Positions 36,541 to 48,076 of a stretch of DNA of 64,000 nucleotides are shown here, piece by piece. How positions within the stretch are numbered: the stretch's first letter is position 1; the number at the start of each line of letters is the position of its first letter. A program made the translations under genes and the position numbers. The DNA is taken from assembly GCA_019915135.1 (NCBI GenBank), contig JAHLMK010000007.1, positions 2,294,001 through 2,358,000 on the forward strand, given 5' to 3'. This DNA is from Strobilurus pachycystidiatus. Taxonomy: Eukaryota > Basidiomycota > Agaricomycetes > Agaricales > Physalacriaceae. The notes under the pieces are model-generated. The model made no database searches. It was given only the letters and a program-made list of their open reading frames with translations, and had not been told where the DNA came from.

Positions 36541-39187
36541 TTCCAAGATTCTTCTAAGTTACTTAGCTCGCCGATTGTAAATTCAAACGGACGGCTCCGA
36601 GTTCCGTCTATGGACAAGAATGCGAAAGATCTTCTGAGACGGATCTCATCCTCGTCTATCGCTTGAATTGCTAGCCCTAAAATCGAAGAATGAAGCGGAC
36701 AAAGGGCCAAAACGAGCGCTGAATTTAGGAGCATGAAGGTGATGGTGGCGGGACCGGTGCCTTGGCACACTGTCACCAACTGGAACCCACACCTTCTCTG
36801 ATCGAATTTGGGGCCTAGACTGTCTGTTGGGCGCTCAGTATGAAATCCGTCAACGCGCCACTCTTCTGTCACATAGTGCCTCTCGAGTCGTCGACGACGG
36901 TCTGTAACCTTCTGTAACACGCTGTACGGATCCCTCTTTCTCCGTCGACATATTGATACAATCGCTGCTACGAGCCTGAGAACCAGGTGCTACTTGCTTC
37001 AAGGTGTCTTGAAGTTGAAGGACTTTCCTTCGTTTCTGGTTGCTGAGCGGGCGCTCTGCCGCAATGCCCAACTTCGCCTTCGACGTTTGAGCTGTTCAGC
37101 GAAGTTGAGACACTTTTTTTCGCATGATGAATTGGGTGCACCGTTCTGAATGTTGTATAGCACCCGATATATCCGATGTTATCTGCCGTTCAGAGCACCA
37201 CACTTGCACCACATGCGGCTACAGTACGCCCCCCTATGTAGAAGGGCCTAGAACCTTCTTCATGACGCGCTTTTGCAGCGGAGAATTTTCTCGTTCAATG
37301 TCATGACCGGTGACCTTACAATATCCATGACGGTGGTCTTCATTCAAAAAAAGAAAAGCTCGTTCCGGTCAGGTATATAAGCTGCCAGAAAAAAAGATGA
37401 GTTCTCTATCGTTCCCTTCTTCTCGCTGTGTATGTCGCATCGGCGACCAAGAAGTGGTACAGCCTCTAACTTATGGTGAGCTCAATCTTCAGTGGGCGCC
37501 GTCTCTGCTGATCAGAGACCCAGGCTCTCCTTCAATGGTCGTCGTGGTGCCTGTTGCTCGCCGACAGGTATCAGCCTTCATGAGGTTTCCGCAACGCCAA
37601 TCAGTCGCAACACACACGAGGTATGCAATCCGCATCGACGATATAGACATGGATCGCCGCTGACTGAGCTGCAGTCACTGATGGATAGGCGGATTTCTTC
37701 TGTTGAGAGACGGAAGCTACATACGTGGGCTCCTACATTCGCGGTTTACTTTTGACGTTAATCTTCGTGACAGATGCGCCTCTCATACTCATCATGAGGA
37801 TACCGCTACCTTGAACGAGACCCCACAAATGGATACACACGCATTCAAGGATAGTGGGACCTAAAGCATGAAGAATTACGTTCTCGAGGTGTTCGTTACT
37901 TGAGAGAGCCTGACCCTAGTAGTTGGAGTTTGTATCCTACGCCGCAATACAAATGAGGAAAAGGGTATGGTCACAACTGACTGAAATTAGCTAAGCGTCT
38001 AGGCCTCTTGAGACCGGAAGCTGAAGTCTCTCTTGGGAGATTCGCTGGCAGCTCGTGGATTTGGGGTTTGTTACCGCGACAAGCAAATAGCTGTCGTACC
38101 AAACTCTATAGATATAACTAATTCAGCCACTCTTGTGTCCCAACTCCTTCTTTTTCCTTGCAGGATTGTCAACGGCTGTGGCGCTGTGCGCTACGATCTG
38201 TAGTGATTTGGCGGGTCATGGCCTTTGGTTAGATTGATCAATTTTCTGTAGTTCGTCTGATCAAGATTGTGGTACTGCACGCACATATGTACCAGAGGGA
38301 CGCCAATACACATTGGTCTATGTAGCTACGTTGCGTGACTGCTGAGAGACCCTTACAAGGAAGGAGAAAGTCATACGAGGGCAGCGGCAAAGTTACCAAA
38401 GTTACAAGTATGATAGAAATGCCCTGAACGGATCAAACAACTACTTTTAATGGCCCGTGGCCCTGCAGCCTGCGTCATCGTTGGGGCTCCGTGCATTATC
38501 CCACTCCTTGCGCATCAACCTCTCGCTTAAGAAGGAAGATTGCTAACAGGTAGAAATACTGATAAACCCCCTACAGGAAAGGTCACCTGCAGCCACTGGG
38601 AGCATCAAGCAGTCTCGGCCCTATCGAATTGGACCTCGAAAGCAGTGATGTCTCCGCCAAGTCTAAGTGGCAACTTGCAATTGCAAGCGCGCGTCCTTGA
38701 CAGACACCTGCACACCACGATGCCGCAAGTCAGCGCAAGGGCATCACACATCTCAGACTCCGAGGCGCTTCGACCTCCTAACAGAGGATCCAGATTCTAT
38801 TGGAGATGAACGTCGTTTCTTTCATCGTCGCCATAGAGGATGGTTTACGAGACTACTTGAAGCATTTGATACTGTAATTTAGCAGAGAAGATTCTGATCA
38901 GGTCAATGCCGATCACCCCGCCGCTGGCGCGCAATGTTCAAGAATTCAGTAGGATGGTCACTAGCACTCAGTCACAGAACCTATCTCAAGCTTGCACAAG
39001 TGTGCCTGTCTATAGCGACGAGGCATGAATATGCTACATACATATACAGTCAATTATGATAAGACAGATGCTGAGGGCAACGGACTCGCGTGACTTGTGG
39101 GTCCAAGTGAGTCCATTATTCCATGGACATGTGCACTGCAAAAAATAAAAAATAATTCAAATAAATCCAACTCTCATAGTCACTATC
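36541..39187. other. Gene-poor region
   Basis: About 2.65 kb with no convincing gene. Open frames are short on both strands and show no domain signals. One possibility is a small plus-strand ORF from 37397 (88 codons) that follows a TATA-like element at about 37373. I cannot support it further. The region could hold a non-coding transcript or a decayed gene. Confidence 0.45.
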
Positions 39188-39587
39188 ATGGACGACAGCC
39201 CACCACCACCGGAGCCTTCTCCCCCTGCCACTTCCGCGCCTGCGCCGCCTCCCGTGCACACTGGCTCCCCAACAGACTTTTTAAAAGGCGTCGTTGGCAA
39301 ACGGGTCATTGTTCGATTAACGTCGGGCGTCGATTACTGTGGTACGTGCATGGGTTCAACGAGGCGCGACTGGCGCACTGACTCGAGCTGCGAAGGCGTC
39401 CTGTCGTGTCTGGATGGATACATGAACATAGCGCTGGAGCAGACGGAGGAGCATGCGAATGGCAGGATCACAAATCGGTATGGCGATGCCTTCATTCGAG
39501 GAAACAACGGTGCGCCTGCCCTGCAATGTCATCTTTGTCGCTGACGAACGGCCAGTGCTCTATATATCCGCCGCAGAGGCTCTCTGA
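39188..39587 (+). CDS. LSM6: U6 snRNA-associated Sm-like protein LSm6
   Basis: Predicted 99 aa; exons 39188-39341, 39396-39509 and 39556-39587. LSm6 is part of the Lsm1-7 (mRNA decay) and Lsm2-8 (U6 snRNA) rings. The Sm1 motif (DFLKGVVGKRVIVRL..GVDYCGVLSCLDGYMNIAL) and Sm2 motif (YGDAFIRGNNVLYIS) are complete and LSm6-like. An N-terminal Pro-rich extension of about 25 residues precedes the Sm fold, longer than in yeast or human LSm6. The start is the only ATG in frame upstream of the Sm1 motif. Confidence 0.93.
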
Positions 39588-39778
39588 CTGCATTCTGTTC
39601 TGGCTGTACTCGATGTTGTAATATAAAATTGACAATTGCTCATGCCCAAATATGGTACAAGTGTGAGTTGCGGCATACGCCACGCTTTGCCTCCGACCAC
39701 CACATCCTTCTCCTGCATGGCCGCCCCAGGACACGAGTTTATTGCGAGTTTTCTCGCCAGTCCATCGCGTTATATCTG

Positions 39779-41587
39779 ATGGACTTCAAACAGGTGAACA
39801 GGAAGCGGAGGCGGCCCAGCGCCATCGATCCCTGCCTGGGCTTTTATCGCGTCCCGCCGTCGCCCGCTCGACTACCAGCAACACCTCCGCCCAAGTCGCC
39901 GACATCCTCTGATTCCTTCACTACCGTCGACGCCTTTCTCAGGAACACTCTGCCCGCAACGAAGAAGCCGCCACGCGGAACGTACACCATCGGTAGAGCG
40001 AGAAAACGTGCCCGCCAAGAATCCGATGATTCCTTCATTGTTCCCGACGATGACGACGACGAAGACGATGAAGCTTCCAGACAGCCCAAGCCGCCACGAT
40101 CGCGCAGAAGGAAGTTGGCTAGCAAGTCACGTCCAAAGAAGCCTGGTCTGGCACAGCGCCTCTTGGAGGCCGTCGCGTCGACCAATGTCGATCCCTCGGA
40201 CAGTTTTGCGCAACAAGTCATGGGAAACGGATCCAACCGACCATCTCTGCGCTTCGTCACGGTTGGCGATTCTCCATCTCCTCTGCGCCGACGCGCCAGT
40301 CTGGCCGACCCCAAGAAAGCAATCCTTCGCCGTTCTTCCTTCCCCTCCCCTTCCGTGTCTACTCTCAAAAGAAAGAGAAAGCGTGCTCAACCTCTGAACA
40401 TGTGGCGCACGGATGAACTGCCCAATAGCACTGAGAATACCTTCGCGTCTACTCGCCGCCAGACGGTGCTTCCCCGCCCGGCGCTGGATTTCGTCAATTT
40501 ACGCGATGCGGAAGATTCCTACGCACAAATGAAGTAGGTTTGTTGCGCATATAACCAGTTGATCGTCCTGACTAGTGACCTCCTAGGAAAAGCCCTCACA
40601 GCAAGACCCAGAAACGGTGTGTAGTTTTTCTTGAGACAAGAGAACATCGATAGTAATAAACTCAATAGCCCAACGACTCAAGCCCCTGCACGAAAGCCTT
40701 TGAACTTTGATGCCGCACCATTCTCGAAGACTCTAGCTCGTAACACTACGAGCTCCGACCTTCTTTGTCAACCAACTCCTCTCGACTTCATCGTTACTGA
40801 CAAGAAGCAACGTATCTCAGGCACACCCCTTCGCTGCCAGCAATCTGATGATACTTGCATTACCTCCCCAATTTCTTCAGATCCACTTTTCGATGAACCA
40901 GCAGACCAGAACTCCACGCCCTCATCTCAACCCCTGCCAGAGCTGCTTTTACAACACACCGCTGACGCCTTGACTGCCACTGAATTTACTCCGCTTCCGT
41001 CTCACGCAGTTCCTCTTGCGAAAGTGACCAATGCTCCCGCCGCCAAAGCGCCAGTTGCACCTTTCGTTGCTGAACTTGACGCTACAATCATCCTATGTGA
41101 CGACACTCCTTTGCAAGCAACTGACCTTTCTACCGTCTCCGCTCCCGACCACAATCATTCTGACATCCAACCTGCTGCACCATCATCCCGTCCTGAACGA
41201 GTTCTATGCGAAACCTCCTCGTCTCCTCAGACGCATACATCTTACAAACAGCTCAATCCGAGAGTCCTTCGCCCTCTTGCCTCTTTTCTCGACGGCTTCT
41301 ATGAAACTGCGCGCGCCATCACATCGCAATCGCAAGTTTCCCGTCCGACGACGTCAAGCCATCGTCCGCGATCTCGTAGACCAATGACAGCGACTCGTCT
41401 GGAGCATTGTCCTCCGACTGCGATGGACTCGCACTCCGGTTACGCAGATCGGTCCTTCGCGCTGGCGTTTGAAGAGGAGGAGGAGGCAGCCTTCCGAGAT
41501 GACGATGATGATGGCATTCTCCGGTTTTCGTCTTCTCCGTCTGATCTTAGCGCCATGCTCAGACCCCAGTATGTCGTTTTGAGTTAG
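39779..41587 (+). CDS. Basic, disordered probable nuclear protein, unknown function
   Basis: Predicted 567 aa; exons 39779-40533, 40587-40616 and 40669-41587. The N-terminal half is rich in Arg/Lys/Ser/Pro with basic clusters such as RARKRAR and LKRKRKRA that look like nuclear localisation signals, plus an aspartate run (PDDDDDEDDE). The C-terminal half is Ser/Thr/Pro-rich with a conserved-looking LNPRVLRPLASFLDGFY segment. It ends in an acidic tract and SDLSAMLRPQYVVLS. No catalytic domain is recognisable. A chromosome or cell-cycle role would be guesswork. It follows LSM6 by 191 bp on the same strand. Confidence 0.72.
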
Positions 41588-41693
41588 CCAGCTCTATCTG
41601 GCACATTACGAATGACGAACGAGACTGGTCTTCAACCAAGGAGCCTCGGCGTGTATGAGCTTCATGATGGCATGCGAATCGGTGTGTCCTTCA

Positions 41694-42491
41694 TCAAGAA
41701 TTTTCAGCAAATCCTATCAAGCAAGAAGACGACTGACCATCTTGAGTTAGTGTCAACTGTTGCAGTGTACCTCGAGTCGCAATCAGCAGCCTCTGAAGTG
41801 AAAGTGTGTCTTGGACGAAATGCAGGCTCAATCTGAGTCTTTCTACGGAATGCAGATTGAATATACAAGGATTGTTCATGACCTCTCTGAGAGCCTGAGC
41901 GCCCGCAGCGCTCTGATCTCCTTTTTGACAGTGCAACGTCAACGAGACTAGCGGGGGCCCAGGGATGCCACAACGGCATGCAAAGCTACACGGTCCCTGG
42001 TCAACATACTCGTGAAACGTCAGGTGTCGCAGGTGGGCGAACGCTCTCAAGAAGGCGCATTTCCCAGTCATGGTGGCGTTCGCGCGGGTGGTGAAGGCGA
42101 GGGAGGTTATCTGGTTCGCAAAGCTTGGCGGGGGGCCTTTCTGGATGATGCCGAAGATGTTTGCGATGCAAGGGTCATGAAACTCGACAGCGTGAAGGTC
42201 GGGGTAAGGCGTGAGAGAAGGGAGGTCGCTGCCTGTGAGCGGGTATCCGTTTCGGAGGATGACTACGTGCACGAGTGCGCGCACGTCTGGTGAGTCTGAG
42301 AGCGCGGATGACATTCGCAGAAAGGTGGTGCATCTCAGTGGGCCGAGGATGTGCCAGAGGCGCATACGAGATCGAGGAAGCAAGACTTTAGACGCGATAG
42401 AGCATGCTTTGAGCGCGTGTCGGTCATTCTGTAGCTCGTCGACTATAGCATCAACAAGTTCAGGTGGTAAGCGAGGATTCGTTTCTGGCAT
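41694..42491 (-). CDS. F-box-like protein
   Basis: Predicted 265 aa from ATG 42491: MPETNPRLPPELVDAIVDEL is a typical short F-box opening, followed by a leucine-rich body (LRHLTFHEYV, VERLRLSLHFVQ). A CTAG just upstream of the ATG could be an intron end. An upstream in-frame segment starting MEDCRDGEP (near 42581) might be a 5' exon or an N-terminal extension. The 3' end is uncertain: a 57-nt in-frame intron could be removed near the end, and an adjacent frame stays open beyond the stop, so the true protein may be longer. Plus-strand frames over the same DNA look like shadows. Confidence 0.6.
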   Translation of the reverse strand: MPETNPRLPPELVDAIVDELQNDRHALKACSIASKVLLPRSRMRLWHILGPLRCTTFLRMSSALSDSPDVRALVHVVILRNGYPLTGSDLPSLTPYPDLHAVEFHDPCIANIFGIIQKGPPPSFANQITSLAFTTRANATMTGKCAFLRAFAHLRHLTFHEYVDQGPCSFACRCGIPGPPLVSLTLHCQKGDQSAAGAQALREVMNNPCIFNLHSVERLRLSLHFVQDTLSLQRLLIATRGTLQQLTLTQDGQSSSCLIGFAENS

Positions 42492-43493
42492 GCTAGGGAA
42501 CAGTGAACAAGTTAGCTCAGTAAAAAGCCGTGACGCGAACTCGAAGCATGATGATGGCTCACCGTCGCGACAATCCTCCATCCTCGGCGACCTCGTTAAA
42601 TTTATGGAGTCCTTCGGAGGCCCGCTTTGTAGCACCACTGTGAGTATTGGATCTCATCTGCTAAGTCAAGGAAGAGGGATTGGTCTAGTCAGAAGAGAGT
42701 CAGGCCCGGAGACATCATTTCCACCGTCCACGTCCCTATATTAATTATCAGAGTATGACCCTGTAACTTGGAGCCCGATACTCATTGATCAGTACTACAA
42801 TCAGCTCAACGCAGGTCCGACGAAACATAATGAACAGTGAAATTGGCCAGCTCAGCCCTCGAGGGTTCACGAAAGACGCCTCCTAAACGCCTCACCAAAG
42901 TTCCGCGCGCCCTCAGCCTCAGGCCTCAGGCCTCAGGTCTAGGCCTTGTCTAGGCCTCATAATTAGAAATAACGTGGTGGGAGGAAACTCCGGTCCTGCG
43001 GGCCGTCACGGTACTGAGGGAAGATCATGCTCAGGGACTGCTCAATTAAACGACCATTCAGTCTTCGGACAAGTCACAAAGGGCATTCGGATGCTTAGAA
43101 ACTTACCCTATGTTGCTTGTAGGGATGATTTCCTTCTCAATGACACACGCTCACGCTGGCTGGCCAAATAATTATGTCCATCCGCTTCGGGGCAAGGACT
43201 GCGCAAGGTGGATCGCCTTCATGTCATCCGACAAGCTTCGCCAGGCTTCGCCAATCCTTCCCCCACATCGGAATTGGAAAGTTTTTCCAGGAATAATGTG
43301 ATAGGATCAGCAGACCAACTTCTGTCGGTAAATCCTCGAACCGCGCTCCGTATCAGTCCGTATCGCATGTCCTGACTGGAATCAGCGGGAATGGTATAAA
43401 ATGCCAAACGGGTGCATCGTCCATTCCAATACTCACCCCACAAATCATAACCACTTCCGGTCCGCCACCGCTCTTGGACTCATACCCATACCC
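42492..43493. other. Intergenic region with short GC-rich repeat
   Basis: About 1 kb without a convincing gene. Around 42911-42958 an AGGCCTC-type heptamer recurs several times, partly tandem. A TATAAAA element lies at about 43395, upstream of the small ORF at 43494. Confidence 0.5.
43395..43401 (+). promoter_or_regulatory. TATA box upstream of small ORF
   Basis: A TATAAAA heptamer lies about 95 bp upstream of the ATG at 43494. This spacing is plausible for a fungal core promoter with a short 5' UTR. Confidence 0.5.
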
Positions 43494-43769
43494 ATGTCTC
43501 AATCCGACTCTCTTCGTACATTCGACCCTCTTGCCGTTCACCCCTTCACGCGTTACGCGACCCCTCCAACATCCCCTACGCACCCACAGAGTTCCAGTCA
43601 CACATTTGACTTTGGGTCGAAATCACTTCCAAAATCCTCCACGATGTCAAAGCCATCCTCACGCATGCCTACCCCATCCGTGTCATCGCCTCCTCGTCCC
43701 ATATTTGTCTCGTACTCTGGGAGAGAGAGTCCAGAGCCGGAGTTGCGAGATATTCTGCGGAGGAAGTGA
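43494..43769 (+). CDS. Small Ser/Pro-rich protein, unknown function
   Basis: Single-exon ORF of 91 aa starting MSQSDSLRTFDPLAV. It is Ser/Thr/Pro-rich and ends PRPIFVSYSGRESPEPELRD followed by a basic ILRRK. A TATA box sits about 95 bp upstream and the codon use looks gene-like, but there is no intron or domain to support it. Splicing at AA|GTGAGA near the stop could extend it into the following sequence. Low-complexity regulators of this size are common in fungi; function unknown. Confidence 0.45.
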   Translation: MSQSDSLRTFDPLAVHPFTRYATPPTSPTHPQSSSHTFDFGSKSLPKSSTMSKPSSRMPTPSVSSPPRPIFVSYSGRESPEPELRDILRRK

Positions 43770-44825
43770 GAGCCTAAGTGCCATCTTTTCCTGACTGGTA
43801 AGTGTCTATGCTCGCATGTATTCTTTGTTTCCTGATGTTCGAGGATTACTAGCTCAGCCGCATCGTCTGATTCGGGGAGTCTTGAAACCGAATTTGCGGT
43901 AGCATAACGCATTGATGGATACCTGTACATATGTACTTCTAATGATACCAAGGATGATACCCTTCCAAAAATTTACAGCTATCCGACTCAACTTTGAGCC
44001 ATCTACTCCGGCAGAGATCAATTAGAGACCCGAGCCATGCATATGGATGTTCAGCCTACCTGCAAAGAGAATACCCACACCGACCCTTCAACGAAGACCT
44101 CTTGACGATTGGGAGAGTTGCGCCTCCTGACCTAGGCAGATGATTGCAGCATTCTCCGTTCGGGCATGCAGGAGACAAGTGGAACTCGAGGTTGAAGTAG
44201 AACAACGGCATTACCGTTTGATGTAAGCGTCGTGAACAATGCCGACCTCATTGGTTCTGATCTCTCGACGACACACTCCCGGACAAGACGTGGTATTGGG
44301 TCCAGTGCCTAAGACCTCCCTTGATGATGTTGGCAGGTTGATACTCATGCATTAGTGAACGGAAATGAACATCTCGACAATTCAGGTGGCGTAAGTGATT
44401 GACACGCAATTTACGTTTCACATCACAGATACAGGCGGCAGATCAGACGACTCCAAGTCCTGAAGAGTAGGCACAAATTCGCGCACCTACCCGCTACGTG
44501 ACCTTGAACTCGCGTTGACTGAAATACTCGTCTTCAACGCTAGTGAAACATGCTCGGGCGGAATTCCGCCTACTTACGGATACTCATCTATACTCACTGT
44601 GCTGACCTGCCCCAAGACGACAGCATCAGTATCTGTCACAAATCAATGCGGACGTGCTTGCTGTTAGCTTTAGAAACGATGATTTTTGGTAAGGTAGGGA
44701 TCGTACCATCAATGTGCTAACGATGGAGACAAAAGGACAAGTAGTACAATTACTTAAGGTATATACTCGAGTATACATAGCAAAAGGTAAACTTCGATGT
44801 TGAACATCCACACGAACAAGAATGT
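43770..44825. other. Intergenic region between convergent genes
   Basis: About 1.06 kb between the small Ser/Pro-rich ORF and the stop of the MFS transporter. Only very short frames are present; no gene, repeat or RNA element recognised. Confidence 0.5.
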
Positions 44826-46919
44826 CTATTCCAGTTCCCCTTCCTCTGGGACAGCCTGATAAGTATGCTTCGGACTCTTAGAGTTGATCAAGCCCAACAG
44901 AACTACGACCGTTCCCAGAAAACCCGCTGCGAGACAGAAGATCGCCCGAGGGAATGTCGCCACAGTCTGACTGTAGACAATAGCGTATATCGTGGGCTAC
45001 AATCATCAGCTGCCACGGTCATCAACGATGGCTGATGAGCACTCACTGAAATGGCATGTGCAATCGCAGATAGGACGGCCATTGCGCCAAACAAGGTCCC
45101 CGATTCCGAGCTGCTCCCAGTGGCGTGCAGACAGACAGCTCCCAGGGAATGCATAGCCGGATTGCCCCCGGACGTGAAGGAGTTCAGACACGAGAGCGCC
45201 GTAAATACGGTGGAGCTTGATGATCCAGATATTCCGACCAACGCGTCGGCTAGTCCATCCACGGCCAGAGAGTACTGGGCGAGCCGCTGATCAAAATGCA
45301 TCTCAGAGTAGATGGAGAAGCCAGGAGAGCTCGCTTTCGGTCTTAGGTAGGCGTCGATGACTGGAAGAATGAAGGTTGGTCACTAGCTAGGCAATGGGTC
45401 TAGGACGCACTAGGAATCAAGCATAAGAGGTTGATAGCGCGCGATATCCAAAGAAGGGACATGTAGAAGCCAAGCTGTAACAAGATTAACCTAGAACCAC
45501 TAATCGCCTCGGGGCTTACATCGCTACTCGACCAGGAAAAGACGTGTTTTGCATACAGATATTTGATCTGATATATACCCTACACCCCAGAGTGAGTACG
45601 CGCTGAGAGAGATGTTGAGAACTCACAATGGACACAAGGTACAGAAATAGAGCGAGGCCCAAAAAGGTCAGATTGTAATCTCTCCTTGACGATCCGACCA
45701 CTGTACGTGGTGCGAACATGGCTATCGGAGATATCAAGGCGGCACCGAATTTCTTCGTAAGCCTGCCTATGGAAGGGAGGGAGAGACTTGGAATATGACT
45801 GGAATTAATCCCGAAGCCTTGACGATCTTTCTCGAGAGATTCCGGACATATGAAGACGAGATAACACTCCAGAGCTACCAAGAGGCCTGAACTGATCCGA
45901 AAGAGAAAATAGGGCTCCAGATCGGAGGAAGAGAGTATTATGCCTCCGAGCTAAACATCGTTTAGAGTTTGACGCGAAGCTTCATAGATTGAACGCATAC
46001 CCATGGTCCGAGGGCTAAACCAATAAAGGTGATCCCTTGCACTCTACTGAATATCTTGGATCTGGTGTCTCTGGGTTATTAGTTGCACATATGGGTGGAA
46101 AGACGCGTACCGAGAGCCGTGTTCAGTGCAATCCGTGAGATATCTGGTAAGGGATGTGAGAACACGCAGTCGGTATTACGATGGGTCAGACGCACGCATG
46201 CACAACGCCATTGAAGGCTGATAGGCCACCAACGGCACCGTCGATGATGAAGCCGAGCAAAAGGAACTGTTTCGCATATGCCGCGATGAAGGAGTTGTCG
46301 GTTGTGACAAAGACGAAGACCAACTCCCTGCGGATAAAGATGTCAGATAACAGGGAACGGGTTTGAAAGGCTTGGGGAGCGCACAGACTGAGGGCACCTA
46401 TGAGGCACAGAAAAAGGATTGGCTTCCGTCCAACCGAATCGCCCAGCCGGCTCCAAGGACCTGTGGTAGCGGCGCTGAGGATGCTCATAACGGTCATGAT
46501 CACTACCAGGTCTGATAAGCGCGAAGACTGGGAAGCCGAGGAATCGCGTACGTGCTTGCAGACCAGCTGCGCGGGCTTGCACTTCAGGAAGGGCGGTGCA
46601 CTCATCTCTGCCTATTGAGAGGGGCTCTTGCAAGGTACGACAGGCGATATCGGTGTAGACTTGGATTCGAGGAGCCATTGTCATTCCGCGCTGCAATCGT
46701 CGTCGTGCTGTTAGAGCGCGCAGAGGACAGAGCGATATGCAGGATACTCACTGCCATGGAGGCGAAGACCGCCACGGGAATCAACCTTGATATCTGGGTA
46801 AGGCGGAGCTGTGCGAGATCGCAAGGGGGCGATTACCACGACGGACTGGCCTTCCAGCGACGCGCAGAAGCCGATGCGAGCAGTGGAGAGCTCTCAACGT
46901 GAGTCTCAGACGACGACAT
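44826..46919 (-). CDS. Major facilitator superfamily transporter
   Basis: Predicted 515 aa; exons 46919-46851, 46808-46752, 46690-46564, 46511-46385, 46327-46196, 46143-46111, 46070-46001, 45950-45627, 45579-45520, 45474-45411, 45360-45047, 44996-44826. About twelve hydrophobic helices. The family signature between helices 2 and 3 is present (GPWSRLGDSVGRKPILFLCL), preceded by the loop with LIPVAVFASMARGMTMAPRI. It resembles fungal proton-driven exporters/importers of the tetracycline-resistance-like type; the substrate cannot be told. The first intron (46809-46850) would use a GC donor (GCCAGT). This is the only phase-compatible junction I found, so the N-terminal 23 residues are less certain. 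Confidence 0.88.
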
Positions 46920-47985
46920 GGGTGGAGGAGAGAGAGAAGACTATACTTGGAAAAGTTGGATAAGCCATTGTGGCATGACCGTTGACCGAAACCGGAAATG
47001 GGACGGTACTGCGCCAGTCCCGCGTTATCGCAACCAGTTGACGATGCGAGCTTCTGGATGTTCGACTTGTTATGTGTAAGTACTTTAATGGTCAGTGTCA
47101 CTGGCTAAAATGAAGTGGACGCATTTGGCGACCTTCAGAATCGGTTTATCAGATTAGATAGTAATTGCTAAATCCAAGGGATGGGGACGACCAGTCATTT
47201 TTTACTAGCACTCAGCCTATCCGAGTCACAAAAAACTCTTGTAAAGAACGGAGGAACGCGAGGACTCCTTGCTACTTGTCTGGCTGCGACCTGACGCTCT
47301 CAGCCGTTCTGCTCAGACTGCTCTTAGTCTTACGGTCTGCTTACATCATCAGAGACTTGCTTGATATGGAACGGTGGCCGGCCTGTAAGGCTGTACGTAG
47401 TGCGAAGTGGCAGGGTCTCCGATGCTCTCTTTCGATGAATAGTGCTTCGGTTCTCATGAGGCTCGCGCCACTTTGTTATGTAGCTGACACAAGTACAGTG
47501 GTAGCGAGGTGGCAACTTTGTCTCTCTCTATATCTGAAGTAGTGGAAACCGAGTCGCCCATATCATCAATGTTGGCGAGCCGCGGCTTAATGCGGCACAT
47601 GCTTGTCCACGGATCCGGAAGAAGCGGACTACCTTGTTCCTATCTTATGATGCTTAGTCTCCTCTAATCAGCCCAACACCATTGAAGAGTAAGAACTTTT
47701 CACTGGATCTCTAGGGCATCCAATCCAACCTGAATGATCTCGTTTGCCGCCGTCGCTGGCTCGTCTTTCAGTGACTGTATCAGTCTGTATGACGGACTGT
47801 TGGCTCATTGCTTGATCTGCGCATGCACTTGTCCGTAAAAAGGAAATGACTTGACAGGTAACATTTCATACATCGAAGACACCTCTGAAGTGTCTCATCG
47901 ACATTCAAGTCGTGCGTTGTTTGACGATGGGTTTCAAAACTGCGGGCTTCAATTATAAGTACTTGATCGATCGGCTTGGACGTGC

Positions 47986-48008
47986 GCCGGCGGTCGGTTG
48001 CCGCCGGC
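47986..48008. promoter_or_regulatory. Perfect 8-bp inverted repeat with CGG/CCG triplets
   Basis: Arms GCCGGCGG and CCGCCGGC flank a 7-nt spacer, 68 bp upstream of the zinc-cluster regulator ATG. Zn(II)2Cys6 dimers typically bind inverted CGG/CCG triplets. Here the inner pair gives CGG-N7-CCG. A hairpin is the alternative reading. Confidence 0.55.
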
Positions 48009-48026
48009 CCAGCTGACAGCCGGTTA

Positions 48027-48043
48027 TTCTTCTTCTTCTTCTT
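48027..48043. repeat. TTC microsatellite
   Basis: About five TTC units in the 5' flank of the zinc-cluster regulator, probably in its promoter or 5' UTR. Confidence 0.8.
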
Positions 48044-48076
48044 CACCTCCCTTGATCATATCATTCTGAATATATT

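Larger units (their letters stand above)
46920..48076. other. Divergent promoter region, MFS transporter / zinc-cluster regulator
   Basis: About 1.16 kb between the starts of the MFS gene (minus) and the Zn(II)2Cys6 regulator (plus). No gene seen. It contains a perfect GC-rich inverted repeat (47986-48008) and a TTC microsatellite (48027-48043) close to the regulator start. Confidence 0.6.

Noticed and set aside
37397..37663. Possible small gene behind a TATA-like element
   Set aside because: No domain, no conserved splice pattern and an 88-codon ORF could occur by chance; left as a note in the intergenic entry.
39844..40368. 174-codon minus-strand ORF
   Set aside because: Shadow of the basic nuclear protein exon; no domain and no supporting splice structure.
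42211..42744. 177-codon plus-strand ORF
   Set aside because: Overlaps the minus-strand F-box gene; the minus strand carries the recognisable F-box opening.
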